29,290 nt of DNA from JADJEI01 sp035328465 (GTDB lineage Bacteria > Bacteroidota > Ignavibacteria > Ignavibacteriales > Ignavibacteriaceae). Position numbers and translations under genes: made by a program. Shown one piece after another: positions 16,072 to 24,790 of this stretch; within the stretch, counting starts at the first letter, position 1, and the number at the start of each line of letters is the position of its first letter. The stretch is from positions 1 to 29,290 of the forward strand of contig DAOLIQ010000039.1 of assembly GCA_035328465.1 (NCBI GenBank). Direction: 5' to 3'. The notes beneath the pieces were generated by a model. The model was not told the origin of the DNA and ran no database searches. It saw nothing but the letters and a program-made list of their open reading frames with translations.

Positions 16072-17472
16072 TTAAGCACTAAGTGTTCCTAATCTTTCTA
16101 ATTTCCCCCAGCGCATTTTGATCCCTAAAAATTCTTCGATTGTTGACATGGTTTTACAAATATCAATGATCAGGATAAAAACCATTCTATATATAATAGC
16201 GTATGCCACAAGACGAAGCTCTTCTTTTTCTACCGCCACACAATATAATGCGGTTGTTAAATCGAGTAATGCCAGTGCTGCCCACCAGAAAAATATGAGA
16301 GAAGTAAACCCGAAAGCCAAAGCTGCAAAAATGAAAAATATATTTGCAGCAATATTCATTGTAGGCCAGATCAATGCTTCATAAAACATGCTCCACAAAA
16401 CGAATGTATCACCCAGATTGATGGTAGGGTTAATCATTAATTTTTTATGTTTACGGATTGACTGAATAATTCCGCGAGTCCATCTATAACGTTGTTTAAG
16501 AAGCTGTTGTAATTTTTCGGGTGCTTCGGTGTAAGAAATTGCACGAGGCTCATAATATACTTTCCATCCCTTTGCTAATATTTTCAAAGTGAGGTCTGCA
16601 TCTTCAGCAAAAGTATCACTGGAATAAAATCCTGCTTGTTCAAGTGCGCTCTTTCTAAATAAACCAATTGGGCCAGGAATGATATTTACCAGTCGCATAA
16701 AACTTTGTGCAGTTCGCACCATATTTAATCCCTCGATATATTCGAGTGATTGTAAATCAGTTAGAAATTTACCTCGGTTTAAAACTTTAACATTTCCAGC
16801 CACGGCACCAATTTCAGGATTGTGAAAATGCCGCACAGCCATTCGCAAGCTATCTGCTGAAAGCTGTGAATCCCCATCCATGCATAAAACAAATTCAGCT
16901 TTCGAATAAGTTATACCTGCATTCAATGCTGAGGCTTTTCCCCCATTAGGTTTATTGATAACTGAGATTTTAACTTCTGACTTAGCACCTTTATGAAATC
17001 CTGTAAGTTTCTCGATTACTTGTTTTGTGTTATCAGTCGAACCGTCATTAACAACTATAATTTCATAATTTTCATAATCAAGAGTGAGTAAAGATTTGAC
17101 GGAATTCTCAACTACTTTTTCTTCGTTATAAACCGGAACAATAACTGAAATGAAAGGAGTAAATCCGTTCAATTTCTTGAATGTATATTCATTCAAATAA
17201 AAATATGCGAATGTTAGAATTCCAAAGTATCGAAGTAATAAAATGAATAAAAAAAGTACAAGCGCCACAATTGTTGAATATTCCAATAACGAGCTAATTG
17301 ACAAAACTGTCATTGGCAAGGTGTAGGCAATAATCATAATTAGTATCAATGACATTAACCCGCTGAACAAAATCCGTTTTAGATATTTCTGCTCCGGATT
17401 TTCATACTGATTGTTCAGATGATCATTTTCGAGAGTTATTGCTGTTCTTTTTATTTGTTGGTTTACTGACAT
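16072..17472 (-). CDS. Processive family-2 glycosyltransferase (PgaC/BcsA-like polysaccharide synthase)
   Basis: This 466-residue inner-membrane synthase has two N-terminal transmembrane helices. A GT2 catalytic domain follows, with FISVIVPVYNEEKVVENSVK, VVNDGSTDNT, D199-G-D201 (nucleotide-sugar/metal binding), the FAEDADL catalytic-base motif and QRYRW (Q327-W331), the product-site signature of processive synthases. Three or four C-terminal helices follow. There is no PilZ domain. Such enzymes polymerise a beta-linked glycan (GlcNAc or glucose) and thread it across the membrane. The donor sugar cannot be told from sequence. I chose the ATG at 17472; a TTG at 17493 also opens the frame but has no support. 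A 238-base spacer with a palindrome precedes it. Genes downstream are tightly packed. Confidence 0.93.
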   Translation of the reverse strand: MSVNQQIKRTAITLENDHLNNQYENPEQKYLKRILFSGLMSLILIMIIAYTLPMTVLSISSLLEYSTIVALVLFLFILLLRYFGILTFAYFYLNEYTFKKLNGFTPFISVIVPVYNEEKVVENSVKSLLTLDYENYEIIVVNDGSTDNTKQVIEKLTGFHKGAKSEVKISVINKPNGGKASALNAGITYSKAEFVLCMDGDSQLSADSLRMAVRHFHNPEIGAVAGNVKVLNRGKFLTDLQSLEYIEGLNMVRTAQSFMRLVNIIPGPIGLFRKSALEQAGFYSSDTFAEDADLTLKILAKGWKVYYEPRAISYTEAPEKLQQLLKQRYRWTRGIIQSIRKHKKLMINPTINLGDTFVLWSMFYEALIWPTMNIAANIFFIFAALAFGFTSLIFFWWAALALLDLTTALYCVAVEKEELRLVAYAIIYRMVFILIIDICKTMSTIEEFLGIKMRWGKLERLGTLSA

Positions 17473-17559
17473 AACTTTTCTTATAATAAACAATATTTTA
17501 CAATTACGATGCCATCAAATCATTTTGATTTCACTAAACTATTTGAGCAAATCTGATAA

Positions 17560-17574
17560 ATTCTGTCACAGAAT
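17560..17574. promoter_or_regulatory. Palindrome in the leader of the glycosyltransferase gene
   Basis: ATTCTGTCACAGAAT is a perfect 7-bp inverted repeat around one base; a further TCTG/CAGA pair extends it across a small bulge. It lies in the 238-base gap between the exporter gene and the synthase gene, the longest gap in the operon core. A second, weaker palindrome (AAATCATTTTGATTT) is at 17517-17531. They could be operator sites for an internal promoter or an RNA hairpin; no T run follows. Confidence 0.4.
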
Positions 17575-17710
17575 CAGAATGCATTTAATTTTGTACCAAT
17601 CCAACACAAATTGAAGTATCAGAAATTTTCAATTTGGGTTTTAAATTTTACAAATAAAAGTTTTATAATTAAGATAGATTCAATTTATCAAATCTGCAAC
17701 TGCTAATAAA

Positions 17711-20569
17711 TTAGAGCAGCCAGAATAGAGATGCAGTTATTGAGTACGAACTATATCCCAATGATTGTTGTGCTGAGCTTGAACCGGTTATTCGAGATTT
17801 AAGAGTTAAGTTTTTAATCAGCTTGAAATCAAACTCACCGTATATTTCCCGCAAGATATAACTGATATTTGGAATTAACCCCACCTTCCCGCCAACTGCT
17901 AAAGATGTTTCTTCGTCCTTATAAAAATTGATGTCAGCCCACAAACTGTGCGATTCGAATCCTGCTGGCGACCAATAATACGCGGAAGCATTTTCAAAAT
18001 TGTAATAATAGTATTCGTAACCGCCTGTCAAATTATCCTGAAATTCTTTCCCAATTCTTATTTCAAAACTATTACCGCTGTTTTTTATACCTTCAGCTAC
18101 AAATAAATAATTATACTTGGCAGAGAGTCTTAACCCAGAAGAGCCAAAATATTTTCCCGCTAATCCAACATTAGCAGCTCGTAATCTTTTATCAACCAAA
18201 AACGGGGAGTATAAAAGTAACGCAGCATCCATCGAATTAAAAAATATAGAAAAGTGATATACATTTTCCTTTTCTATGTTAATTATATTTTCCGCGATTA
18301 ATAGTCCCTTATAATCTTTTACAAAAGTTTTACCGAAAGAAGAATTAATGGAAACTGTTTTCCCGAACTTCAGAAACGCTGAACCTTTTACTGTTGAAAT
18401 ATCTTTGCGAATTAAATCTGAATAAAGAGCTCCGCGGGAAACAAACCCACCAATTGATAGAAAAGATGATAATCCAAATTCAATTTTAACTCCCTGCAAA
18501 TTAATTTTAAATCCTAAATTATCATCGTAATAATAAAACTGAGGTGAAACCAATACATAGGTCGGGAGATTACCCACCGAGAAACCCGTCTGTCCTTCAG
18601 GTCCGAGCCATGCAAATCTCTGCCTTAATAATTCTGAGGAGGGGGATATTTCCTGAAGTTGTGAATAGATCAACCGTGCATTTTCGAAATCACGATTTAA
18701 AGCATACGAATCACCAAGATACATTTTAACTTCTGCATCTTCGGGATTTTCGGCGGCTAATTTTTTGAATGCGATTAATGAATTGATTGTATCTGCACTC
18801 CAATATAAAACCTTTGCGAGTTGTTTATAGGTTTCGTAATTATATTCCACTGCAAGAAGCGAATCATAAATATCAATTGCTTTGCCAAAATTATTCTCAC
18901 AAAGGTAAGCATCGGCAAGTTCTTTATACACAGATTTGTCCGATTTAGGGTCGGATAAATATTCTTTAAATAAATTTTGAGCTTTGCGGCAATTCTTTTC
19001 AAATAATAATTGTCTTGCTTCTTCAACTTTTTTATAAAGTGCCGCTGCATCATTTCTTTCTTTTTGAAGCACAAGCATGGATCGCAAATTTATAACATCG
19101 GAATTTTCAGGGGCTAATTCACTTGCAGAAGAAACATATTTCTCGAATGATTCAAAATCTTCTGATTGAAAATTTAACATTGCTAATGCAATTAGGGCGT
19201 CCAAATTATTATTATCGTAAGATATAATATTGTTAAGATAATTTTCCGCTATGTCAAGATCCTCATTCATCCAAACTGATAACTTAGACCAAAGTAATTG
19301 GTATTCAATTTTAGATGGATTTATATCTAACAGTTTACTGGCATTTTGCTTCGATTCCATAAATTCATTATTCCATTCAAGATGCAGTGCATATTGATAA
19401 AGCACATCCTCGTCGTTAGGAAACTCAGTAAGATAATTTTCAAGCATTGGAATTGATCTATCAAGCTGCTTACGATAACTAAAATATTTTGCCAACTCCA
19501 GAACAACACTCTTTTGATTGGGGTTGATTTCATATTGATGTTGAAGCGAATCAATCTTACTTGTGTAATAGAAATTTCTTTTAGAGCTTACTTGGGCATA
19601 AAGGCTATCGTAAGAATTTTTATCGGCTCCGTTTTCGCCAAATATTAAAAGCTGCTGGAAAGCTTCTTCAAATCTGTTGACTTTTATAAGTTCATCAATC
19701 AGAGAAATTCTCTTTGCAGAATTGTCAGGATTAAGTTTTAATTCTTTAAATAATTTATCAATAAGATATTCTTTTTGTCCCTGATTCGTTATCCCATAAT
19801 TAAATCTTTTAGTTGTGTCATTAACAGTATAAACATATCCCTTTCCACGTGCTAAATCCAGTCCGTCAAGCGCTTCTTTGAAGTAAGGTTTCAACTCAAG
19901 AGCATTCTGAAAGGCTTTGATAGCAGTTTGTGTTTTGCCAAGCCACATAGAAAAGTATCCATAGCGTGACCAAAGGCGCTGATCATCGGGATATTTTTCG
20001 CAATATCTTTTTAATATCGGCTCTCCTTTGGAGATGTGATTATTCTTTGCAAGTATTTCTGTGTATCGGATAATTTCATCTGATGAAGCTTCTTCCAATT
20101 TCAAATATTTGTCATACCACGATTCAGCTTCTTCCCAGTTGCCAAGATTTTTATATGATTTCCCAATTTCTAAATAGTTCAAGGGTTTTGAAGGATTAAG
20201 AGCAATTTCTCTTTTATGACCTTCAATCTTATTAAATAGAAGTGAATGCCAGACTTCAATAGTTCTGTTGAGATTATCATTTATCTCTTTATTGTTAGTA
20301 TCTAATTTTTTTGCTGAGCGAAAATCATAAACTGCATATTCGTATTGACCTCTTTTTTCATTGCACAGCCCGCGCAAGTTATATCCATCAGCACGCTGTG
20401 GAAATGCTGAGATATATCGGTTAAGCAAATCTATAGCTTCGCCGTATCTGCCGACTTTCATTTCCTGCAGTGCTTGTGATTTAATGTTTTCAGAATTGTT
20501 CTGAGATGAAACTTGAAGGTTAGCAAGAAGTAAAATAGCCGCAACAATGAAAAGATTTGACCTCTTCAT
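17711..20569 (-). CDS. TPR protein with C-terminal outer-membrane beta-barrel (PgaA/YaiO-like exporter)
   Basis: This 952-residue protein has a signal peptide (1-22). About 620 residues of tetratricopeptide repeats follow (for example YNLRGLCNEKRGQYEYAVYD, YLEIGKSYKNLGNWEEAESW, WSRYGYFSMWLGKTQTAIKA). A C-terminal beta-barrel of about 280 residues starts near 665, with alternating aromatic strands (FYYYDDNLGFKINLQG ... YNYLFVAEG ... YEYYYYNF) and ends SITASLFWLL, an outer-membrane-type terminus. The YaiO-like barrel plus periplasmic TPR scaffold matches PgaA/PelB logic: the TPRs guide the polymer and the barrel lets it out. The gene starts one base after the stop of the KaiC-like gene and precedes the synthase gene. 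Function is inferred from architecture and context. Confidence 0.88.
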   Translation of the reverse strand: MKRSNLFIVAAILLLANLQVSSQNNSENIKSQALQEMKVGRYGEAIDLLNRYISAFPQRADGYNLRGLCNEKRGQYEYAVYDFRSAKKLDTNNKEINDNLNRTIEVWHSLLFNKIEGHKREIALNPSKPLNYLEIGKSYKNLGNWEEAESWYDKYLKLEEASSDEIIRYTEILAKNNHISKGEPILKRYCEKYPDDQRLWSRYGYFSMWLGKTQTAIKAFQNALELKPYFKEALDGLDLARGKGYVYTVNDTTKRFNYGITNQGQKEYLIDKLFKELKLNPDNSAKRISLIDELIKVNRFEEAFQQLLIFGENGADKNSYDSLYAQVSSKRNFYYTSKIDSLQHQYEINPNQKSVVLELAKYFSYRKQLDRSIPMLENYLTEFPNDEDVLYQYALHLEWNNEFMESKQNASKLLDINPSKIEYQLLWSKLSVWMNEDLDIAENYLNNIISYDNNNLDALIALAMLNFQSEDFESFEKYVSSASELAPENSDVINLRSMLVLQKERNDAAALYKKVEEARQLLFEKNCRKAQNLFKEYLSDPKSDKSVYKELADAYLCENNFGKAIDIYDSLLAVEYNYETYKQLAKVLYWSADTINSLIAFKKLAAENPEDAEVKMYLGDSYALNRDFENARLIYSQLQEISPSSELLRQRFAWLGPEGQTGFSVGNLPTYVLVSPQFYYYDDNLGFKINLQGVKIEFGLSSFLSIGGFVSRGALYSDLIRKDISTVKGSAFLKFGKTVSINSSFGKTFVKDYKGLLIAENIINIEKENVYHFSIFFNSMDAALLLYSPFLVDKRLRAANVGLAGKYFGSSGLRLSAKYNYLFVAEGIKNSGNSFEIRIGKEFQDNLTGGYEYYYYNFENASAYYWSPAGFESHSLWADINFYKDEETSLAVGGKVGLIPNISYILREIYGEFDFKLIKNLTLKSRITGSSSAQQSLGYSSYSITASLFWLL

Positions 20570-20570
20570 T

Positions 20571-21794
20571 TTATACGAAGCCGTATTTATTCTTTAGAAA
20601 ACTATTTTGTTCATCGAGGTGAGTAAAAACATCTTCTGCGTCTTTTATATAATCTTCAATTTTAATTGAAAGTACGGAGATGGATTGAAGAATTGTATCC
20701 AGCGAAACTTTTTCACTTGAGGGAAGATTATTTTTAATCTTGCTCAATAAAGAAGTGAGAGATTGCGAATCTGATTTAGGGGTGAGAATTAATATTTTAT
20801 TTTCATTCACACAAATTTTATCTTTCTTATCAATAGATAGTCGAACAGCATTTTTTAATTGATTGATAGATAAAAAACCTTGTGATTCTGCAGAGGATTC
20901 AAGCTTAAGTGATATAACGGCAGAGCTTTGACCAGTGGTTTTAAATAGAGCGATTTGATTGTTCAGAATTAATTTAAAGTCATCAAGACTGTAAAGATTA
21001 GCAGTATAAAATTCCTCTTCCGGTATATTAATATCCGAAAGATTTCGATACTGTCTTTCCAGTTTACCTTCAGAATAAAAATTTTTGACCGACTGCAAAT
21101 CCTGTTTCTCGATCACAATACCTTTATAAGCTTCGATTGAATATCGTGCTTTAAATTCCCCTTCAGTGTGACCAATGTTAGGTGAAATGCTCATCCAACC
21201 TGAGTAAGGCGATTTTTCTTCTTTTAATAGATAAACCAATCCGGTAACATTTGAGCTTAATATATTTAAAATGTTTTGGGCAACATTTGTAGCCGGCATT
21301 CCAAGAACAAACAGCGAAGTGGTTCCCGAGTCTTCAATTTTCTCAATCGTATCTAAAAATGTATCTTCGAGCAGTTTAATATTATTGAAACTAATGAAAG
21401 GCGTAAGCTCATCAAAAACAATTTTGGATGGTTGGTATTGCTCAACGACTTTTGAAATATCTTTCAGATAATCAACGAAAATTTCATCTCCATTTTCATC
21501 AATTACAACTGGTGCATTAACACGCACAACAATAACAAGATTATGATTCATAGCCTGCTGAAGATCAAAGTCAATAGACGCAGCTTGAATAAGAAGATCT
21601 TTCGGGCGCATATTAGTGAAGTAAAGACATACTTCCCCACGTGAAGCACAGTCACGTGCAAATTGCAATCCCAATAAAGTCCTGCCAGATTTATGCTGAC
21701 CTATCAAAAGATAAGATCCCCCTCGATAAAAACCTCCCCAGGAAGAATCAACTAATGGAATTCCGGTTGGTATAATTTGTATTCGTCTTTTCAT
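20571..21794 (-). CDS. KaiC/RAD55-like RecA-fold ATPase with altered P-loop
   Basis: This 407-residue cytoplasmic protein has a RecA-like fold in its first 240 residues, opening with RRIQIIPTGIPLVDSSWGGF, the typical KaiC/RAD55 start. The Walker A loop reads GQHKSGRT (32-39), with Arg38 in place of the essential Lys. The Walker B segment is KIVFDELTPF, with the adjacent Glu kept. The last 150 residues look like a separate alpha/beta domain, possibly GGDEF- or PAS-like in secondary structure, without recognisable motifs. I chose the ATG at 21794; an upstream TTG (21809) also opens the frame. It ends one base before the exporter ATG, so the two are coupled. By analogy with KaiC-like proteins in signalling operons I infer a regulatory role with reduced ATPase activity. 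Confidence 0.8.
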   Translation of the reverse strand: MKRRIQIIPTGIPLVDSSWGGFYRGGSYLLIGQHKSGRTLLGLQFARDCASRGEVCLYFTNMRPKDLLIQAASIDFDLQQAMNHNLVIVVRVNAPVVIDENGDEIFVDYLKDISKVVEQYQPSKIVFDELTPFISFNNIKLLEDTFLDTIEKIEDSGTTSLFVLGMPATNVAQNILNILSSNVTGLVYLLKEEKSPYSGWMSISPNIGHTEGEFKARYSIEAYKGIVIEKQDLQSVKNFYSEGKLERQYRNLSDINIPEEEFYTANLYSLDDFKLILNNQIALFKTTGQSSAVISLKLESSAESQGFLSINQLKNAVRLSIDKKDKICVNENKILILTPKSDSQSLTSLLSKIKNNLPSSEKVSLDTILQSISVLSIKIEDYIKDAEDVFTHLDEQNSFLKNKYGFV

Positions 21795-21880
21795 TTTCAA
21801 AATTTTCAAATAAATGCCAAATTTTATGCCGTTTCAAAACAAACAGTAAGAAAACAATTTGAATGGTTAAATTGAATTCT

Positions 21881-21901
21881 CTTGCTCTAAACAGAGACAA
21901 G
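21881..21901. other. Imperfect hairpin between GH9 and the KaiC-like gene
   Basis: CTTGCTCT and AGAGACAAG pair with one bulged base around a 4-base loop. It lies in the 197-base gap upstream of the KaiC-like gene, where a promoter for the polysaccharide operon is expected. No T run follows on either strand, so it is not a clear terminator. Low confidence. Confidence 0.3.
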
Positions 21902-21991
21902 CAATTTTACCTGTATTAGAATGCAACATAAGAAATATTTATACAGAAAGTAAGACTTATCAGTCCGCAAGAAGGCAGAAAAAAAATTTAT

Positions 21992-23638
21992 TTACCGTTT
22001 TGAAAAAAATCCATACACAAATATTGCCGTCGCATTCCCGGATATCGTTGGCTCGTTTGTCACAAAGTCCTGAAAATCATCATAGAATTTGCCGCTATCT
22101 GAATTAAATTTTTCGTACTCCAGTTTTTTCCTTATGATTGGATATTGATCTAAAACTAATTGAGGTGCAGGTCCAGCAGTAAGAGCACCAGGCAAATAAC
22201 CGTTGAGAAAAAAACCAACTTGGGAATGCATTCGTTGGGGAAACTTTTTCCCAACTCCATAAATGAAACTCAATCCCCAGGAATTTCTACCCAGCACAAA
22301 ATCACGGTGAGTATAAATTAAATTATCGTATTTATTACTATGAGAAATATTTTTGAATAATATTCCCTGTAAAGCGATTCCAAGAAATGAATTTGTAGTC
22401 CCCCACGAATAAGGCATTCCTAAACCAAAGGCAGAAGAATCAGAGAACTTTTGAAATGACTTAAGATTATTTTCAATAAACTTTAAATAAGAAATATCAA
22501 TCTTCGATAATTTATAATCCGCTAATGAATTTATATTTGATGGACTCCACCAAAAATCAGAACCAGCACTGTCGGCGAATTGCTTCGCATCATTTAAAAA
22601 TTTTTCTTCGCCTGTTGCATAAAATAATTCAACAGCCCCTAATGCTAACTTTCCCCAAAAAGCATTATCCTGATAAAATCCTGAATAACTTGAATCAATA
22701 TTTACTGCAGCATTTTTGAAACTATAAAGATTTAATGCCGCATTCAAACATTTTAGAGCGAAAGAAGAATCAAGAAATTTATTTTGCCATATACGGTAAG
22801 CAGACGCCATTACAGCGGTGAAGATACCAATTTGATTTTTTCCAATTCCATAAAATCCCGGTCTGTCAAACTTCAAGGAATCGTCTTCAGGCATTCGCCA
22901 ATTTAGTTTGTGGTCATCCAGGTCTTGAACTTGAGTGATTATTTTTCCCGGGGCATAATTGCAGCGTAAAAGCCAATCCAATCCGACTCTTGCTTCTTCT
23001 AAAATATCGGGGACGGAATTTGCGTTATTATCAAAATCAAATTTTGTTTCATCAAACTCATAAGCAAACAAAAGCATGTAGGTTGTATATGCAGCAGTTG
23101 AAAAAAATTTTATATAATCACCTGCATCGTGCCAGCCTCCTGTTAAATCAATTGCTGCTACAGTGGAATCGCCAATTACATTAGAAACATCTGATAGATG
23201 ACAAGGCTTATGAAGAAATGGATTTGTAGGTCCGCATCTTTGAATTGTTAAAAATAACATTAGCGAATCAACTACAGAATTATAAATTTGATCCCCTATC
23301 TCAAATGTTTCTGACCGGGCATTAGAATAACTGATAAAATATTTTCCTGAAGAAGTGAATGAATCAAAATGAATTTCTTTACAATTAAAAGAATTATCAC
23401 CTCGAAGAGAAATTTGAATTACTACATTCTTATAAACAATTTGATTATTTGTTACATCAATTATTTTAAATGAATCTTCTTGAGTGGGAGTATCACTAAC
23501 TATGATAGCTGATTTAATATCATCTGGAAGAAAACCAACTTGATTCAGACGAATAAATATCTGTGGTTGACTTTGGCTAAAAACCGATGTAAATGAAATG
23601 ATAAAAAAAAATATAAATACTGAATGAAATCGTTTCAT
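21992..23638 (-). CDS. Secreted glycoside hydrolase family 9 (endoglucanase-like)
   Basis: This 548-residue protein has a signal peptide (MKRFHSVFIFFFIISFTSVF, cleavage near SQS). An N-terminal Ig-like CelD domain follows (about 25-110, IRLNQVGFLPDDIKSAI), then an (alpha/alpha)6 GH9 catalytic domain. Catalytic residues are in place: D171 and D174 in GGWHDAGDYIKF (D174 the expected base) and acid E529 in FVTNEPTISGN; the substrate-binding HSQVGFFLNGYLPGALTAGP region is present. GH9 enzymes usually cut beta-1,4-glucans by inversion. It lies 22 bases after the hydroxylase gene and 197 bases before the polysaccharide genes. It could trim the exported polymer, as BcsZ does for cellulose, or degrade external glucan. 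I chose the ATG at 23638; the TTG one codon upstream also opens the frame. Confidence 0.92.
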   Translation of the reverse strand: MKRFHSVFIFFFIISFTSVFSQSQPQIFIRLNQVGFLPDDIKSAIIVSDTPTQEDSFKIIDVTNNQIVYKNVVIQISLRGDNSFNCKEIHFDSFTSSGKYFISYSNARSETFEIGDQIYNSVVDSLMLFLTIQRCGPTNPFLHKPCHLSDVSNVIGDSTVAAIDLTGGWHDAGDYIKFFSTAAYTTYMLLFAYEFDETKFDFDNNANSVPDILEEARVGLDWLLRCNYAPGKIITQVQDLDDHKLNWRMPEDDSLKFDRPGFYGIGKNQIGIFTAVMASAYRIWQNKFLDSSFALKCLNAALNLYSFKNAAVNIDSSYSGFYQDNAFWGKLALGAVELFYATGEEKFLNDAKQFADSAGSDFWWSPSNINSLADYKLSKIDISYLKFIENNLKSFQKFSDSSAFGLGMPYSWGTTNSFLGIALQGILFKNISHSNKYDNLIYTHRDFVLGRNSWGLSFIYGVGKKFPQRMHSQVGFFLNGYLPGALTAGPAPQLVLDQYPIIRKKLEYEKFNSDSGKFYDDFQDFVTNEPTISGNATAIFVYGFFSKR

Positions 23639-23660
23639 CAAATCAGCTAATCTAAAGTTG

Positions 23661-24293
23661 TTATTTTTTTTTTACTTCAGATGGAAAATTTGTCCCTATA
23701 ATTATATCCCAGACAGGCGAACTGACTCCGTAACCCTTGCTTGAGTTGAGATAATGATGTTTCATATGATGGTTTTTTATTGCAAGCCAAAATTTACTAT
23801 GCATGTTAAAATGATGAACTGCATAATGAGTAATATCATAAAATAGATATCCTCCTATAAACCCGATAAAAAACGGTGCGATATAAAGACCACCTAAAAA
23901 ACTCTGAAACAAAAAATAAAATAATGAAGCGAGAGGAATGCTGACAGCCGGAGGCATCACTAATCTGCGCGAATCGCTTGGGTAATCATGATGAACGCCA
24001 TGAAACATAAAATGCATTTTTTTTCCAAATGAACTTTTTGGCTCATAATGAAAAACAAAGCGGTGAAGCAAATATTCTATGAGTGTCCAAACAGCAATTC
24101 CAAATAGTACAAACTTAGAAATCTGTAAAATAGTAAGTGTGTGAACAAATGCCGACCGATAAAAGAAGTAAGCTATCACCGGCAAGTAAATAAATAGCGG
24201 GACAGTGAAATGAACACGCGAGAAAAATTCAAGAATATCGCTCTTGAACATTCTGACTGTTTCATCCTTATTGGATACAAAATTTTTTGCCAT
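23661..24293 (-). CDS. Fatty acid hydroxylase / sterol desaturase family membrane protein
   Basis: This 210-residue integral membrane di-iron enzyme has about four hydrophobic helices and the histidine clusters of the family: EYLLHRFVFH, HFMFHGVHHDYPSD, ITHYAVHH and KNHHMKHHY. The order and the DYPSDSRRLVMPP segment resemble fatty acid 2-hydroxylases (Scs7/FAH type), which add a hydroxyl to the alpha carbon of acyl chains, often of sphingolipids. Other family branches act on sterols or carotenoids, so the substrate is uncertain. It lies 22 bases upstream of the GH9 gene on the same strand, apparently co-transcribed. The start is supported by a normal length. The intergenic region upstream (24294-24612) is AT-rich with no gene that I can support. 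Confidence 0.85.
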   Translation of the reverse strand: MAKNFVSNKDETVRMFKSDILEFFSRVHFTVPLFIYLPVIAYFFYRSAFVHTLTILQISKFVLFGIAVWTLIEYLLHRFVFHYEPKSSFGKKMHFMFHGVHHDYPSDSRRLVMPPAVSIPLASLFYFLFQSFLGGLYIAPFFIGFIGGYLFYDITHYAVHHFNMHSKFWLAIKNHHMKHHYLNSSKGYGVSSPVWDIIIGTNFPSEVKKK

Positions 24294-24612
24294 GCTATCT
24301 TTCCTTAAAAATACAATTCGTAAAATTCTTGAGATTAACTAAATCATTGAGTTCAAAATAAATATTTTTTACTTACTTGTAAAGTGCAAATTGTCAATTA
24401 AGATACATAAGTCAATTCTTAGGCCTTGAAAATGAAATTTGCAGACTTTTCTGAAAAATCGTGTGCAAAATTATCTCCCAAACAAATTATGACTTCTGAC
24501 CCTGTTAGGTTAGGTGCATTTCTTTTAATCAAACAATAGATTCTGCTTGAACTTCTATTAATAAATTCATAATATTAGATAAACAAATTTATTGATAAAT
24601 TAAACTATAAGC
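24294..24612. other. Non-coding stretch, nothing recognised
   Basis: About 320 bases of AT-rich sequence lie between the hydroxylase start and a tiny + strand ORF. I see no open frame with coding character, no strong hairpin and no known RNA fold. It must contain the promoter of the hydroxylase-GH9 genes and probably that of the small ORF. Confidence 0.5.
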
Positions 24613-24726
24613 ATGAATATGGGATTAACAACTTCTGGAATCATTTTTATGACAGCCGCATGGGGTTGCATTTTCACACTAACTATTTATTGTTTTTTCA
24701 AAGTTTTAAAAACTAATAAAAAATAG
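24613..24726 (+). CDS. Very small single-pass membrane protein (37 aa)
   Basis: The frame from ATG 24613 encodes 37 residues: a short start (MNMGLTTS), a single hydrophobic helix (GIIFMTAAWGCIFTLTIYCF) and a basic tail (KVLKTNKK). A second ATG is two codons in (24619). Composition and layout resemble tiny subunits or orphan membrane peptides often seen next to transporters, but no transporter gene is adjacent here and the ribosome-binding site is poor. It is the only coding-like frame in the 497-base gap, on the strand opposite to its neighbours. I cannot name a function. Confidence 0.45.
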   Translation: MNMGLTTSGIIFMTAAWGCIFTLTIYCFFKVLKTNKK

Positions 24727-24759
24727 AAAACTATTAGTTAGTCATAAATCACGATTACT

Positions 24760-24780
24760 TTAAAAGATCAGCCTCAGGCT
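24760..24780 (-). terminator. Weak hairpin after the phosphofructokinase gene
   Basis: On the - strand AGCCT-G-AGGCT forms a 5-bp stem after the phosphofructokinase stop and is followed by GATCTTTTAAAG, a short T run. It is a possible weak terminator; the stem is short and the T run interrupted. Confidence 0.3.
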
Positions 24781-24790
24781 AAAGTATATT

